DNA of 64,000 bases from contig CM075345.1 in the NCBI GenBank assembly GCA_037693485.1, forward strand, positions 91,098,001-91,162,000, in the 5' to 3' direction. Below, one piece after another: positions 32,671 through 46,500 of this stretch; position 1 is the stretch's first letter, and every line of letters starts with the position of its first letter. This DNA is from Kitagawia praeruptora (lineage: Eukaryota; Streptophyta; Magnoliopsida; Apiales; Apiaceae). Below the pieces are notes generated by a model that had not been told where the DNA came from, did no database searches, and was given only the letters and a program-made list of their open reading frames with translations. A program made the translations under genes and the position numbers.

Positions 32671-35600
32671 ATGCCCAGGACCAGGTCTCAAACGAAATAA
32701 GATCAAGCGAAAGAGGATACAACTCCTCTTAGTCCAGATTCTGAACTTTCTTGTCAACAATACATAGATCAACAAAGGAAAGAGAAGCAGTAAAAGATAC
32801 CTGAACCAAAGATTGAGATGGCAGACCCTCCCAAATCTTTGAAGAACTACTCACAGCCCTCTCCGAGTGGGGTACCTACTGGCCTTGCTATGCCAGCGAT
32901 TCAAGCAGCAAATTTCGAGATCAAGCCTGCTTTGCTCACTATGATCTAACAGAATCAATTTGCTGGGCTTGCCTCTGAAGACCCTACAAATCATCTGCAA
33001 CGGTTTCAACAGCTCTGTTCTACAATTAAACATCAGGGAGTCACTCCAGACCAGTTGAAAGTCATGTTGTTCAGTTTCTCTCTTCGTGACAAAGCTCAAA
33101 AATGGTTGAATGATATTGACCTGACCGAGTGGGATAAGATTGCTCAGGCTTTCTTAACTGAGTTCTTCCCTCCTAACAGAACTGACGATTTGATCGACAA
33201 GATGATGGGTTTTAAGCAAGATTATGGTGAATCTCTTCGGGATGCTTGGGATAGATTCAAGGATTATCAATGCGCAAGCCCTCACCATGGTCTTGAGAAG
33301 TGGTTTCTGCTTAAACGCTTCTACAATGGTCTTGATCCTGAAACAAAAGGGATGGTTGATAACGCTGCAGGTGGCGTGTTTTTAGACAAAGGAGTTAATG
33401 ATGCACATGCTTTTCTTTCCAATTTGGCTGCCAATCACTTCAGTAATCCGAGAGCAGCCAAGAAAGGGGGTAAACTTGAAGTGGATGCTTACTCTCTATT
33501 ATCATCTCAACTCGCTGCATTGACTCAGGAGATCCACTCATTGAAGACATCTCAGCCCTCTACTCAACCTATGAGTATCAATGCATTGTCATCCATGGCT
33601 CCTATGAATAATCCTATTTGTGAAGTCTGTGGCATCCAAGGCCACTATGGTAATGATTGCCAATATAATGCTCAAAATTCACAACATTTTCAGATGGAGC
33701 AAGCAAATGTTTTCCAACAGAGGCAGCAGTACAATCCGTACTCCAACACTTACAATCCTGGTTGGAAAGATCATCCGAATTTCTCATATAGGAACAATAA
33801 CACTCAGAATTCAAATGTTCCTAATTAGCAGCAATATCAGCAGTCGTACCAGCCTCCTCCACAACAACAGTATAGGCCTCCTCAAGGACCTATGAATCCC
33901 CCTGGATTCCAAAGGCCTCTTCAGAATTATGCTCATCAAGCAAATCAAGCTGCACAGGCTGATAATCAAGGTGATATGATGAAGATATTGTTACAAATGC
34001 AAACAAAGATGAACTAGATGGAGATACATAACAAGATGCTGGAAACTCAGATTGCTCAAATGGCTAGTTCTTCATCTACAAGACAACAAGGCTCTCTACC
34101 AACACAACCAACTCAGCCGAAGGAAAATGTGAATGTCATTGCTCTTAGGAGTGGTCGTACATATGATACTCCTCCAATGCCTACTGATGATGTTCCTACT
34201 GAGAAAGAAGAAGAGGATTATGAGGAAGACAAGGTAGAGAAAGTTGTTGAAGATGCAAACGAAGGTGAAACTGAGGAAAGCAAGAAAAAGGACAAAGATA
34301 AGACTGCAGTTACTCCTCCACCATTTGTGCCAAAGCTCCCATTCCCTAGTAGGATGAACAGAACTAAGGTGGGCCAGCAGTTTGGTAAGTTCATGACACT
34401 TGTCAAGAATCTTGAGGTAACAGTTCCTTTCACTGATTTAATTTCTCAAGTTCCATCGTATGCAAAGTTTCTTAAGGATATTCTCACTAAGAAAAGGTCT
34501 TTTGGTGAGGTGGAGACAGTAGCTTTTACTGAAGAGTGTAGTGTTGTTTTAAAAAGTAAGTCTCCACCTAAGCTTAAAGATCCTGGTAGTTTTTCGATCC
34601 CATATCATTTAGGTGCATTGTTCATTGATAAAGCTTTATGTGATTTGGGCGCTAGCATCTCAGTCATGCCTCTCTCGGTTTTTTAAAAACTAAATATGGG
34701 AGAATTAAAATACTGTACACAAATGACTTTGCAAATGGCAGACCGTTCGATAAAATATCCCCATGGAATTTTAGAGGATGTGCCTGTTAGGGTTGGAAAA
34801 TTTTATATTACTGTAGACTTTGTAGTTCTAGATATGGAAGAGGATAGCCAGATACCTATTATTATATAAGATAGACCATTTCTCTGTACTGCAGGTGCTG
34901 TTATTGACGTTAAAAGTGGGATTCTCACATTGAGCGTTGGTGATGATAAAATTACTTTTACTCTAACCTCTGCTCTTAAATCCCCTTTGCTTGATAATAC
35001 TTGTTGCAGGATTGATGTTATAGATGGAATTGTCCAAGATGAGACACCTCAGATTCTATTGAATGATGCATTGGAAGCAGTGCTCATGCTTGAAGCTTAC
35101 GAAGGAGAAGGACATGCTGAAGTCGATTCATTGATTCTTGAGTTGGATGGTGCAGCTGATCTAAATTGTGAGGTAACCAACATTGTCACTTCTTGTGGTG
35201 AACCTCAGGTAAATAAGTTAGAGCTAAAGCATTTGCCATCTAATCTGAAATATGTGTTTCTTGATGATGAAAAGACTTGTCCTGTGATTGTTAGCTCTAG
35301 TCTTGATGATAACCAAGTTTTTAAGCTTCTTACTATTTTGCGTGCGCAGAGAAAAGCTATTGGGTATAGTATCGATGATCTTACAGGGATTAGCCCAGAC
35401 TTTTGCATGCATAGAATTCACTTAGATGATGACCATAAGCCTTGCATACAGGGACAACGTCGCTTGAACCCTAACATGCAAGAGGTTGTTAAAAAAGAAG
35501 TTTTGAAATTGTTAGATGCGGGCATCATTTACCCAATTTCTGATTCTAAATGGGTAAGCCTAGTTCAGGTAGTCCTTAAGAAAGGAGGAACAACGGTAAT

Positions 35601-38124
35601 TAAAAATGAAAAAGATGAACTAATTCCCACTCGAATTGTCACCAGTTGGCGAATGTGCATTGATTACCGTAAGTTAAACACTACTACTAGAAAAGACCAT
35701 TACCCTCTCCCTTTCATTGATTAGATGTTAGAAAGACTTGCTAAGCATAAGTACTTTTGCTATTTAGACGGATATTCAGGGTTCTTTTAGATCCCTATAC
35801 ATCCTGATGACCAAGAAAAGACTACATTTACTTGCCCATATGGTACTTTTGCATATCGTAGAGTGCCTTTTGGTTTGTGCAATGCCCCTGTTACTTTTCA
35901 GCGTTGCATGACTTCCATATTTTCTGATTTCATAGAGTCTATCATGGAAGTATTTATGGATGATTTCAGTGTTTATGGGTCTGATTTTGATGTATGTCTG
36001 CATAATCTTTCTAAAGTGCTTAAACGTTGTGAAGAGGTGAATTTGGTTTTGAATTGGGAAAAGTGCCACTTCATGGTCAATGAAGGAGTGGTACTTGGTC
36101 ATTTGATTTTTGAACGTGGCATCCAAGTTGACAAAGCAAAAATTGAGGTGATTGAGAAACTTCCTCCTCCTGTTAATGTTAAGGGAGTGAGGAGTTTCCT
36201 TGGTCATGCGGGTTTTTATCGTCGTTTTATAAAAGATTTTTCAAAAATTGCAAAACCCCTCCCTCAATTGTTGCTTAAGGATGCCACCTTTGTGTTTACT
36301 AACGCTTGTTTGGAGTTTTTTAACAGAATTAAGGAAGCTTTGATAAGTGCACCAATCATTCAATCTCCATATTGGAATCTTCCATTTGAAATCATGTGTG
36401 ATGCAAGTAATTATGGTGTTGGAACAGTTCTCGGTCAAAGGAAAGACAAGGTATTGCACGCCATCTACTATGCAAGTAAAACCTTGGATGAAGCTCAAGT
36501 CAATTATGCTACGACTAAGAAGGAACTTCTAGTTGTGGTCTACGCTCTTGACAAATTCCGAGCTTATCTCATTGGCTCCAAAGTCATTGTTCACACTGAT
36601 CATTCGGCACTTAAGTATCTGTTGGCGAAGAAAGAAGCAAAGCCAAGGATTATTCATTGGATTCTGTTACTCCAAGAATTTGACTTGGAAATCAAAGACA
36701 AGAAGGGTGCTGAGAATGTAGTTGCGGATCATCTTTCACGGTTGCATTTCAAATCTGATATTGCGTCAAGTACTCCTATTGACGATTCTTTTCCAGATGA
36801 TCACTTGTTTTCAGTTGCTACTCAAACTCCATGGTATGCATATTTTGCAAATTTCTGTGTTAGTGGATCTCACCCTCCAGAATTGACTTATCAGCAAGGA
36901 AAGAGGTTCTATTATGATGCTAAACAATATTTTTGGGATGACCCTTTCTTGTACCACAAGTGTGCTGATGGAATCTTTCGTAGATGTGTCCCTGAGTTCG
37001 AAGTACATGACATTCTCAATCATTGTCATTCTCTCGCATGTGGAGGCCACCATGGTCCTTCAAAAACTGCTGCTAAGGTACTTCAATCCGGTTTCTTTTG
37101 GCCGTCTCTATTTAAGGATGCTCGTGCTTTCTATTTAGCATGTGATGCATGTCAAATGATGGGTAATATTTCTAAATGCCATGAGATGCCTCAAACTGGT
37201 ATTCTTGCGGTCGAGATATTTGACGTATGGGGTGTTGATTTTATGGGACCCTTCCCAAGTTCATGTGGGATGAGATACATCTTAGTTGCTGTCGATTATG
37301 TGTCCAAGTGGGTTGAAGCAGTTGGATCAGTAACCAATGATTCCAAGGTAGTTATGAAACTTTTCAAGAATATTATCTTCCCTCATTTTGGAGTTCCTAG
37401 AACAGTGATAAGTGATGGTGGTTCTCATTTTTGCCATCGCCAGTTTGAAACTTTGTTGAAGAAATATGGCGTTACTCACAAGGTTGCTCTTGCATATCAC
37501 CCCCAAACAAGTGGCCAAGTGGAGGTTTCTAACCGCCAAATCAAAAGCATTTTGGAGAAAATGGTTGCAAAGTCAAGGAAAGATTGGTACTTGAAGTTAG
37601 ATGATGCTTTGTGGGCTTATCGTACGGCGTACAAAACACCTATAGGAACCACTCCTTATCGGTTGATCTATGGTAAAGCATGTCACTTGCCAGTGGAATT
37701 GGAACATCACGCTTTCTGGGCTATAAAAGAACTCAACATGGATTTGAAGGCTGTGGGGCAAGCGAGACTTCTTCAACTTAATGAGTTAGATGAGCTTCAT
37801 TTTGATGCTTATGACAACTCTCGGCTTTACAAGGAGAGAACGAAGAAGATGCATGATAAGATGATTCAGAGAAGAGATTTTCAGATTGGTGACAAGGTAT
37901 TGTTGTTCAATTCCAGACTTCGACTTTTTCCGGGGAAGCTTAAATCAAGATGGTCCGGACCTTTTACTGTCACCGATGTCAAATTTTATGGTGCTATTGA
38001 AGTTATGGGACTAGATGGAACAAAATTTAAGGTCAACGGTCAACGCCTTAAATTATATGTGGATGGTGCATTCGTAGGGAAGATGGAAGTGATTTATCTT
38101 GACAACCCCTCCATGGAGATCTGA
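32671..38124 (+). pseudogene. gag-pol: Element E gag-pol (one frame, nine stops, no frameshift)
   Basis: A single phase runs from ATG 32671 (MPRTRSQTK) to 38124. Stops are at 32698, 32791, 32947, 33826, 34015, 34684, 34867, 35722 and 35788; the last 754 codons are open. Gag has NQFAGLASEDPTNHLQRF, a Retrotrans_gag core (FSLRDKAQKWLND) and one CCHC knuckle (CEVCGIQGHYGNDC). Protease shows LCDLGASISVMP. RT has VFMDDFSVYG and RNase H has IMCDASNYGVG and TDHSALKYLLAKKE. Integrase has CHSLACGGHHG and CDACQ, then D, D, E in GVDFMGPFP, ISDGGSHF and SGQVEVSN. Full length is normal for Athila Gag-Pol. Most stops replace glutamine-like positions (TAA/TAG before A or C). An ATG at 32818 (MADPPKS) also lies in frame. 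Confidence 0.93.
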
Positions 38125-39861
38125 ACCAACTGAGTCGAGCCAACGACGTTAAACAAAAGCGCTTCTTGGGAGGCAACCCATGGATCATGCTTCTGTAAAG
38201 GGGAGTTCTTCTTTCTTTCTGTTTTATATATTGTAGATTTCTTTGTTTAGTTAATGAGGCATTGAGGACATTGACTCGCTTAAGTGTGGGGAGGTGTTCT
38301 CGGTGTTCTCAACGTAGTGTATATAAAAAAATTAAAAAAAATTAAAAAAATTGAAAAATACCAAAAATAATTCTAGCCATGTGAAGATTACTTGTGTAAA
38401 TGCACTCATGCATGCTTAGGAATCTTGTGTTTATGGATGCTTTTGTATGAGAAGTGATATGTGATGTTCTTGTGCACACACTTTCACTAGCAAGTAGAAA
38501 CTAGTAGACTTATTGAATGTGCTAAGTGATTAGAATGACATGAATATGTGCAAGGTAATTTGGTCTATATGCTTTGAGTACAAGTAGGTGCGTTAGAGAG
38601 ACTGTTACTTGGGATTGATTATGTTTTGTCATACCAAGTGAGTTTTGAGCCTATATGCATATCTTTTGCATCTTATTTTCTTTGCTTGAGTGTCCACATG
38701 TTGTTTGCATTGCTAGCACTTGCTTGAGGTCTTTCTTAAGATGCATGACATTAATTGATGATAACATGATAAAGGCAATTAGGTATAACCTCATATTTCC
38801 TATATATCCAAACCATTTATACATGATCCATTAGTTAACCCTTTGAGCCACATTACTTGCCATTATCCTTTTTATTGTATTAGCCTTACATTAAATTTGA
38901 ACCCAATTGTCAAAGGCTAGTATTGTTCGTAAGGGAGTGATAAGGTGTGCATAAAAGGGGGTTTAGTTCATAGCTTGTTAGTCGAAGTTTGAAATCATAT
39001 TTATGGGATCATTGTTCTTGCTATTACTAAGCTCTCTTGAAAAAAAAGAAAAAATAAATAAATACGAGAGCATATTTATTCTTTGTGATCCTACTTTGAT
39101 TCGACTAGTCAAGTTGTTTATAAATAAAAGCTCAAGTGTGGGGAGGTATTTAGTGGTTTTAATAAGTATGGGAGTTGTTTGAATTTCAATGTCAGGTACT
39201 AGCTTTTGACTTAACCTTCTTTGGCTTTCTTGACATACCTTGTCCCTAGCCCCGTTACAACCTTAACAAAGACCTTTTGATTGTCATTGATGATGTATGT
39301 TGCGTTAAAGGTTAGATTGATAACAAGGACGAAGCATGTTTATGATATTGTTGGAGTTGAGTGAAACACTTACCAATTGTTTTGAGTGAATATTTTTGTG
39401 AGTGAACGGTGAGTTGTTGCTTTTGCATAGGATATCCCAGGTTGTGTTTCAAAGATGTGCTCTTGTGTGCTTAGCATGTTTACCAACCTATTCTTACATT
39501 TGACATGAATTTCTATGATCTTATGCATCTTCTTTGAGTAGACTATGTGGATACTTGCACTTTCGACACCAAGGCATTGCATGTTCATTTTGATTCTTAA
39601 GTTGAAGTGGCATGAGAGGACGGGTGTGTGTGGTGTTGTGTTGGCATTAATCTTTTGCATGGTTGGATGAATTTTGTGGGTATATTTACTATAAACCCTC
39701 ACGAGACCTTACTCGTCCACTAGGGCTACCTAGGGGTTTAAAGGACTTGTTGCATATGTCAAATGCAACCGTGATCACCTACGGAACTGGTACTAATTAG
39801 TTAGTGTAATTATTATTTTAGTTTGCACGAGGACGCGCAAAGTGCTAATTGTGGGGATATT
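38125..39861 (+). other. Element E 3' tail, non-coding and conserved with D
   Basis: It holds the same motif order as D: post-pol motif 38134-38182, purine tracts at 38282, 39134 and 39848, 140-bp block 39666-39805 and hairpin 39825-39838. No env-like ORF is present. The purine tract nearest the LTR reads AATTGTGGGGATA, one base different from the consensus. Confidence 0.85.
38134..38182 (+). other. Conserved post-pol motif with palindrome and hairpin (E)
   Basis: GTCGAGCCAACGACGTTA, the palindrome AAGCGCTT and the stem-loop TTGGGAGGCAACCCA follow the pol stop by 10 bases. They match D's motif despite a divergent pol end. Confidence 0.65.
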
Positions 39862-41314
39862 TGATAGAGTGTATTTTATATATACTTTATAGGATTTTAT
39901 TCCCGCATTTACGGTGCTTTTGTGAATAATCATGTGGATTTAATTAGTTTTTGATGAGTTTGTCGCAGGAAATAAAGAATTACCAAGTTGGAAGGAGTTT
40001 AACGATTTTTAGTTGAAGAATTGAGATTAAGGGTATAGCTCCTTCATTTTTGGAGTTGATTTATGATATGGAATGAAGAATGGGAAGTGGCAAAAGATTC
40101 GGAAGATAAAACGGAGGAGAAAGGAGCAAATTGTGTAAAATTCGGATGGTTGCGCAGTCTACACTGTTTTGGCCATATCTGGAGTTCTAGAATTCCGTTT
40201 TCTGCGATCTTACTGTCCACGCGAAGCTTGGGGAATTTTCTTGAATTCTAAAGAAATCTGGCAGAAGTCAGCCACGCAGACTGTGCCAGAAACCACGCAG
40301 ACTGCGCCAGATTGAAGCTTGAAGGTAGTTTGGAGCCGTGCAGGGTGCGCCAGTTTCGTGCAGACTGCGCCAGAATGCGCTGGAATTGACAGTTTTGCCC
40401 TTATTCGATCTGAAATTGTATTTCAGGAAGTTTCTTACACCTAAATCGAATTCTAGTTGTATTATAAGTTATTTTCTTGCTGGGCAAGACTTGGAGTGCC
40501 TATATAAACACATCTAGGGTATTATTTTAGAGAGGATATATCTTTTTACACACAATTTTTACATACGTTCTTAATATTAAAAGCTAGGGTTTTATTTTCT
40601 TCTCTCCATCTTTGCAAGCTCAATTTAATTCTTGGATTTAATTGTTCTTCGTTATTCAAAGGTTTAAGGTATTTCTTATCTTCTCCTTATTAATTACATG
40701 TTTATTATGGCTTTCTTGATTATTATTGTTCGTTTTAATCCTAGAATGAGTGAGTAATTTAATTCTAGGGTATTAAGGGGAGCCATGTTTGCACCATGAT
40801 TTGGGCTTAATTTGATTAGTAGATTGATGGGTAGAGAGTAATTCTGATTGATATGTTCTAATTCTTAATTTGTGTAATTGCGCAATATCACGGATTAATC
40901 GATTGCAATAGGAGTAATAGATCGAAAGATTTTACTACTAGAGGCTTACATATAATTAGAGGGATTGAAGGTGATTGTGGAAGCATCATTAAATATTCTG
41001 AGAGTGTTAATGCTTGAAAAAGATTAACCATTTCTTTAATTACTTAATCCCATTAAAAAACTATACCTTTGTGATTTGTTTGGTGTAAGCATGGTGAACC
41101 TGAATTGCCCTAGATCCCATTATTAATTGATTTAAATCATAGTTAAATACGTGTAGTAGTTAATAAAATTCTCTAAAAATTATTTGTGACTAGAAACAAT
41201 TGATAATAGTTGAATTGAAATTGAAACTATCTCCTTGAGGAAACGACCCGTATTTGCTAGTATCTACTACAATTGATACCGTGCGCTTGCGGTTAGACAT
41301 AATTTTACACATCA
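39862..41314 (+). repeat. Element E 3' LTR
   Basis: This is a 1453-bp LTR with TATATAAA at 40501-40508 and AGACTGCGCCAG repeats at 40270-40380. It lacks F and so dates F to after E's insertion. It ends TACACATCA, followed by AGTAG. Confidence 0.93.
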
Positions 41315-41319
41315 AGTAG

Positions 41320-41905
41320 TAGCAGCCACTAGAGGCTGAGTAGGAACAGGTGCAGGTATGGTAGGTGCAGATGGTGCAGTATCACATGCAGGAATAGCAC
41401 TCACAGGTGGAAACATGTAGTCAGGTATAGTAGGGACTGTAGGAGCTGCAGCATACACTGGCACAGGAGCAGTAAACAAGTCAGCAAAAGCTGATACTCT
41501 GGTAGGTGTATCAACTCTAGTCACTAGAGCAGATAAGCTAGGTAAGGTCTCAGTATGGACGGGCGAAATCTGGCCCTCATCAATCGGCTCAAAGGTAATA
41601 GGGTCGGGTGTCTCAAATCTAAACATCTCAAGAGTATACAGTATAGTAGTCTCTGCAGTCATGGTAGATACTGGAAGCTGAGCTGGCTGCTCAATCTCTG
41701 GAGTAGGTGCCTCTAGGTCAATCACTGGCACAGGAGAATCAGCTACCTCAATGATCTGGTCTGGAGAATATACCAAATCTATCACATGAGGTGGGGAAGG
41801 TGTAAGAATCCGGATAGAAGAGTCCTCCGAGTCGCTGTCCATAGGTACAATCTCCTAAGATGGATCACTGTCTGAACCTAAGCTGGGATCTAGGGTCCCT
41901 GAGGG
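41320..41905 (-). pseudogene. Element G upstream ORF, N-terminal and middle part
   Basis: The minus-strand frame 41842-41320 starts MDSDSEDSSIRIL and is rich in P, V, T and A (VIDLVYSPDQIIEVADSP). It continues in phase across E into 29810-29415. Upstream of 41842 the same phase is open to a TAG about five codons away and then to about 41900. After that a frameshift is needed to join the MTTSGLDDFRSA start at 62999, beyond C. Acidic, low-complexity and of unknown function. Total length would be about 345 codons. Confidence 0.55.
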
Positions 41906-41910
41906 TAAGG

Positions 41911-41969
41911 TGTTAGGAATAATTCATGAGTTGTGATGTTAAGAATAGAATTTTACTTATACTTCTTGT
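41911..41969 (+). repeat. Element C 5' LTR, first 59 bp
   Basis: It starts TGTTAGGAATAATTC, identical to 62188 onward, and stops at CTTGT (41965-41969), the target duplication of B. Confidence 0.93.
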
Positions 41970-43500
41970 TGTTGGTTCCGATCGCACAAAACGCAGCGGA
42001 AAACAATAATAAAATCAAATCGGAACCAATCCCGGATCCATGTATAATTAACGGATAATCACGGTAGTAAGAAAAATTAACCTTGTGAAGCTTTACAAAG
42101 GGATGTCAATTAGAGATCCTAGCTTGCACGATTCCGAGTGCTCCTCTTCGAAGCCTCCTCTACGGTATCCACACGAACACTCCAAGAACTTTTCTTGTCC
42201 GAAAGTGAGGTACTAGCCTCAATGAAAAATCGAGAGAGAGAGATATGTAGGGTTTTTTTTTTTTTGCGGCTTGTGTTTGTTTTTAACGTGAAAAACCAAT
42301 GCCTCCCTTTACAATCCTTATCATTATATATATAAGGTATTATGGAGCATTAAGCCCAAGCTAAAAAACTAGCCCAACTTGATTAATCAAATAATAGAAT
42401 CATATTCTATTATTTAAATCAATAATAATTAAGTCATACTTAATTATTAAAGTCATATCTCATTTGTATTTTATTATAGCTTAATTAAGTCCCACTTAAT
42501 TAATATAATAAAATCCTACTCCTCATTTAATTAATTTAAATTCATAATTTAAATTAATTCTCCCTTTAAAGTGTTCTATGTGTGTGACCCTGTAGGCTAT
42601 TATTTAACTGGCAATAATTTTATTCTCCAATAAAATATAAACAATGAGCGGCATCTAGTAATACATCATTGCTACCCAATTAAATAATAATTAAATCGTG
42701 ATCCGATAAAACCTTTTGTGATTAATGTTCCCGTGTAATATAATCCCTTTAACCAAATATTATAGATTAAACTCGAGGCATGTTTATTGTCATCCTCTTC
42801 ATAATTTAATCCGGGTTTACTTGATCCATGAGTAGACTATTAATAACAAATCATTATTTGAGCACGACCATGCATTTTATAGTCTCACTCAATCAAGAGG
42901 CCAATAATATCTCTCCTATCTGATAGGAGGGTTAAATCCTTTATCTATCATTCATATTTCTCATACGATTCACAATATATCCGATGTCCACTTTTATCAT
43001 TACTCGGTCAAAGGTAACTTTTAATGTAGTCAAAGTATATTATCCTCGTATAGAAATATAATGATCTCAAGTCAAAGGATCATTACACCATAATCACTGT
43101 GAGTCTTTCTTATGACTTAATTAACATGAAGAATCTCACGGTGGGTCTGTCCAGTACCATGTACCCTACATGTACCTATGTATTGACTTTAGTATCTCCA
43201 TACTTATAACCAATGAGATGTGGTTATCAGTCAAAAACATACTAGTCTATTTATGTATTATTATTGTCCTGTATAATAATACTCGACTAGGGACCTTTAA
43301 GAATATGATATATATTATATAATCTCAAATTCAAGTTGTAAACTTAAACTATATAATGTGTATCATTATTCTAAGGACATTTATTATGCTAACAAATATC
43401 GCAGTAATTAGAGTCATAATAAATACATTTATTTAATAATCAAATGACATAAGGTTTATTTAAGAAACAATGTATTGCCTCTAGGGCACCTACACTAACA
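41970..43500 (-). repeat. Element B 3' LTR
   Basis: This 1531-bp LTR matches 49400-50933. On the minus strand a TATATATA stretch near 42330 is the best TATA candidate. It begins beside the polypurine tract at 43501. Confidence 0.94.
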
Positions 43501-43511
43501 ATCTCCCACTT
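43501..43511 (-). other. Polypurine tract of B
   Basis: The minus strand reads AAGTGGGAGAT directly before TGTTAGTG. It lies a few bases after the pol stop at 43515. Confidence 0.88.
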
Positions 43512-43514
43512 GCA

Positions 43515-46500
43515 CTAGAGCCAATCACCCATGTATCTAATACCCATGGAAATAGTGTGACCGTCGTGCTTCTGCTGCGACAGGCCTTTGGTCAGTGGGT
43601 CTGCAATGTTATCATTTGTATGCACTTTACATATATGTATTTCACCCCTTTCATTAATCTCTCGTATGAGGTGATATCTTCTGAGTATATGTTTGGATCG
43701 GGAGTGCGATCTAGGCTCTCTAGCCTGTGCGATGGCCCCATTATTATCGCAGTATAGATCAATGGGATCTGCAATCGATGGAACCACTTCCAAATCAGAA
43801 ATGAATTTTCGAATCCAAACTGCCTCCTTAGCCGCTTCACAAGCTGCAATGTACTCAGCCTCCATTGTAGAATCAGCTACTGTTTCTTGCTTTGAACTCT
43901 TCCAGCTTACAGCACCTCCGTTTAGACAAAACACAAAACCAGACTGTGATACAGTATCATCCCTGTCTGTTTGGAAACTTGCATCGGTGTAACCCTTTAC
44001 AACCAGTTTCTCCTCTCCTCCATACACCAAAAATGAATCTTTAGTCTTTTTCAGGTACTTTAGAATATTCTTGACTGCCGTCCAGTGACCTTCACCTGGA
44101 TTAGACTGGTATCTGCTCGTCATGCTTAAAGCATACGAAACATCGGGGCGAGTACATACCATTGCATACATGATAGATCCAATTGCTGATGCATATGGAA
44201 CTTTATTCATGTGGTCCTTCTCATCTAATGATTTCGGACATTGGTCTTTAGAAATCGTTATCCCTTGAGACACAGGGACATATCCCCTTTTAGCATTTTG
44301 CATACCAAAACGATGCAAAACCTTATCAATGCATGTACTCTGACTTAGACCAATCATACTTTTAGATCTATCTCTATAGATCCTCATTCCTAGAATGTAG
44401 GTTGCCTCTCCTAAGTCTTTCATAGAGAATTGCTCCCTAACCAAGTCTTAACAGCCTTTAGAGAAGGTATGTCATTCCCCATTAGTAGTATGTCATCAAC
44501 ATACATTACTATGAATGCCACATGGCTCCCACTAACCTTCTTGTAAACACAAGGTTCATCCTCGTTTTGAATAAAACCATACTCCTTGATTGTTTCATCA
44601 AAACGAATATTCCATCTCCTAGAGGCTTGCTTCAATCCATAAATGGATCGACGTAATTTACATACCTTGCCAACATTCCTTGGATCGACAAAACCTTCAG
44701 GTTGTGTCATGTACACATCCTCTTCAAGGCTCTCATTAAGGAAAGCTGTTTTGATATCCATTTGCCAGATTTCGTAATCATGGAATGCTGCAATTGCAAG
44801 CAAAATCCGTATGGACTTGACCATGGCAACTGGTGAGAAAGTTTCATCATAGTCAATACCATGAATTTGTTTGAACCCTTTCGCAACCAGTCTTGCTTTA
44901 TAGGTCTGAACATTTCCTTCCATGTTAGTTTTCTTCTTGAAAACCCACTTGCACCCTACGGGTTTTACCCCTTCAGGTGGATCAACCAAATCCCAAACTT
45001 AGTTTTCGTACATGGAATCCATCTCGGATTTCATGGCTTCAAGCCATCTCTTAGAGTCTGGACTGTTCATAGCATCTTGATATGTGAGAGGCTCATCCTC
45101 ATCTATGAGCATCAAATCCCCACATTGAGTCAAAAGAAATCCATATCTCTCTGGCTCATGGCGAATTCTACCAGATCTACGAACAACCTGTGTTTCTTGA
45201 GCATTATCATTATTTTGCTCTTGTTCCACCTCAGGTTCAATGCTATTTTGTGGTTCTCGATCTTCATCGAGATCGATAGTTCTCCCACTATCTCTTTTGG
45301 AAACAAAATCCTTTTCCATGAAGACAGCATCTCGAGCAATGAACACTTTCTGCTCAGAAGGACTATAAAAATAATACGCCTTTGTTTCTTTAGGGTATCC
45401 CACAAAATTGCACTCTTCGGATTTAGGTCCAAGCTTGTCAGATACTTGACGTTTTACAAACGCCTTGCATCCCCAAACTTTCATAAAGTTCATGCTTGAC
45501 CGTTTCTCCTCCCATATCTCATATGGAGTCTTTTGAACCTTCTTGGTTGGAACACGGTTAAGTGTGAAAGCCGTTGTTTCTAGAGCATAACCCCAGAAAC
45601 TTATTGGAAGATCTGCATGACTCATCATCGATCGTACCATGTCTAACAGGGTACGATTTCTCCTCTCTGAAACTCCGTTCCATTGAGGTGTACCTGGCGG
45701 AGTGAGTTGTGATACAATGCCACACTCTTTTAAATACTCTTTAAATTCGGTGCTTAAGTATTCACCCCCACGATCGGATCGTAAGATTTTAATAGTTGCA
45801 CCTCCGCCTATTTGCTTCTCTACTTCAGCCTTGTATTCTTTGAATTTTTCAAAAGAATCGGATTTATTCTTCATAAGATACACATATCCATATCTACTGA
45901 AGTCATCAGTAAATGATATGAAGTAGTAGTAGCCTCCTCTAGCCATCACACGCATTGGGCCACATACATCACTATGTATTAGCTCCAAACGTTCAGTGGC
46001 CCTTTGACCCTTACCAGTAAAAGGGGCTTTAGTCATCTTACCAAGCAAACAAGATTCGCATTTTTCGTATGATTCAAAATCAAACTTATCCAAGTATCCA
46101 TCCTTATGTAATTTGGATATGCGTTTCTCATTTATATGACCTAGACGACAATGCCAGAGGTATGTTTGATTTGAGTCATTAACTTTAAGTCGTTTGTTTT
46201 CTATGTTACAGAACGGATTATCTAAATCAAGAACATATAAACCATTAAATAAACGCGTAACACCATAGGTTAAATCATTTAAAGCAAAAGAGCAACTATT
46301 GTTCTTTATTATAAACGAAAAACCTTTATTGTCCAAACAAGAAACAGAAATAATGTTTCTGCGAATCGCAGGCACGTAATAACAGTCTTCAAGTTCTAAA
46401 ACAAGCCCAGAGGGCAAAGATAGATAATAAGTTCCTACGGCTAAAGCAGCAACTCTTGCTCCATTGCCTACTCGTAGGTCCACTTCTCCCTTAGCCAAAG

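Larger units (their letters stand above)
29816..41314 (+). mobile_element. Element E: Athila-like Ty3/gypsy retrotransposon
   Basis: LTRs begin TGATAGAGTG and end TACACATCA, flanked by AGTAG at 29811-29815 and 41315-41319. A tRNA-Asp-type primer site, one-frame gag-pol with nine stops and a non-coding 3' tail are seen. The 5' LTR is enlarged to 2718 bp by solo LTR F. It lies inside G's upstream ORF. Pol is clearly related to D but distinct, while the 3' tail and the first ~150 bp of LTR are nearly the same as D's. Confidence 0.93.
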
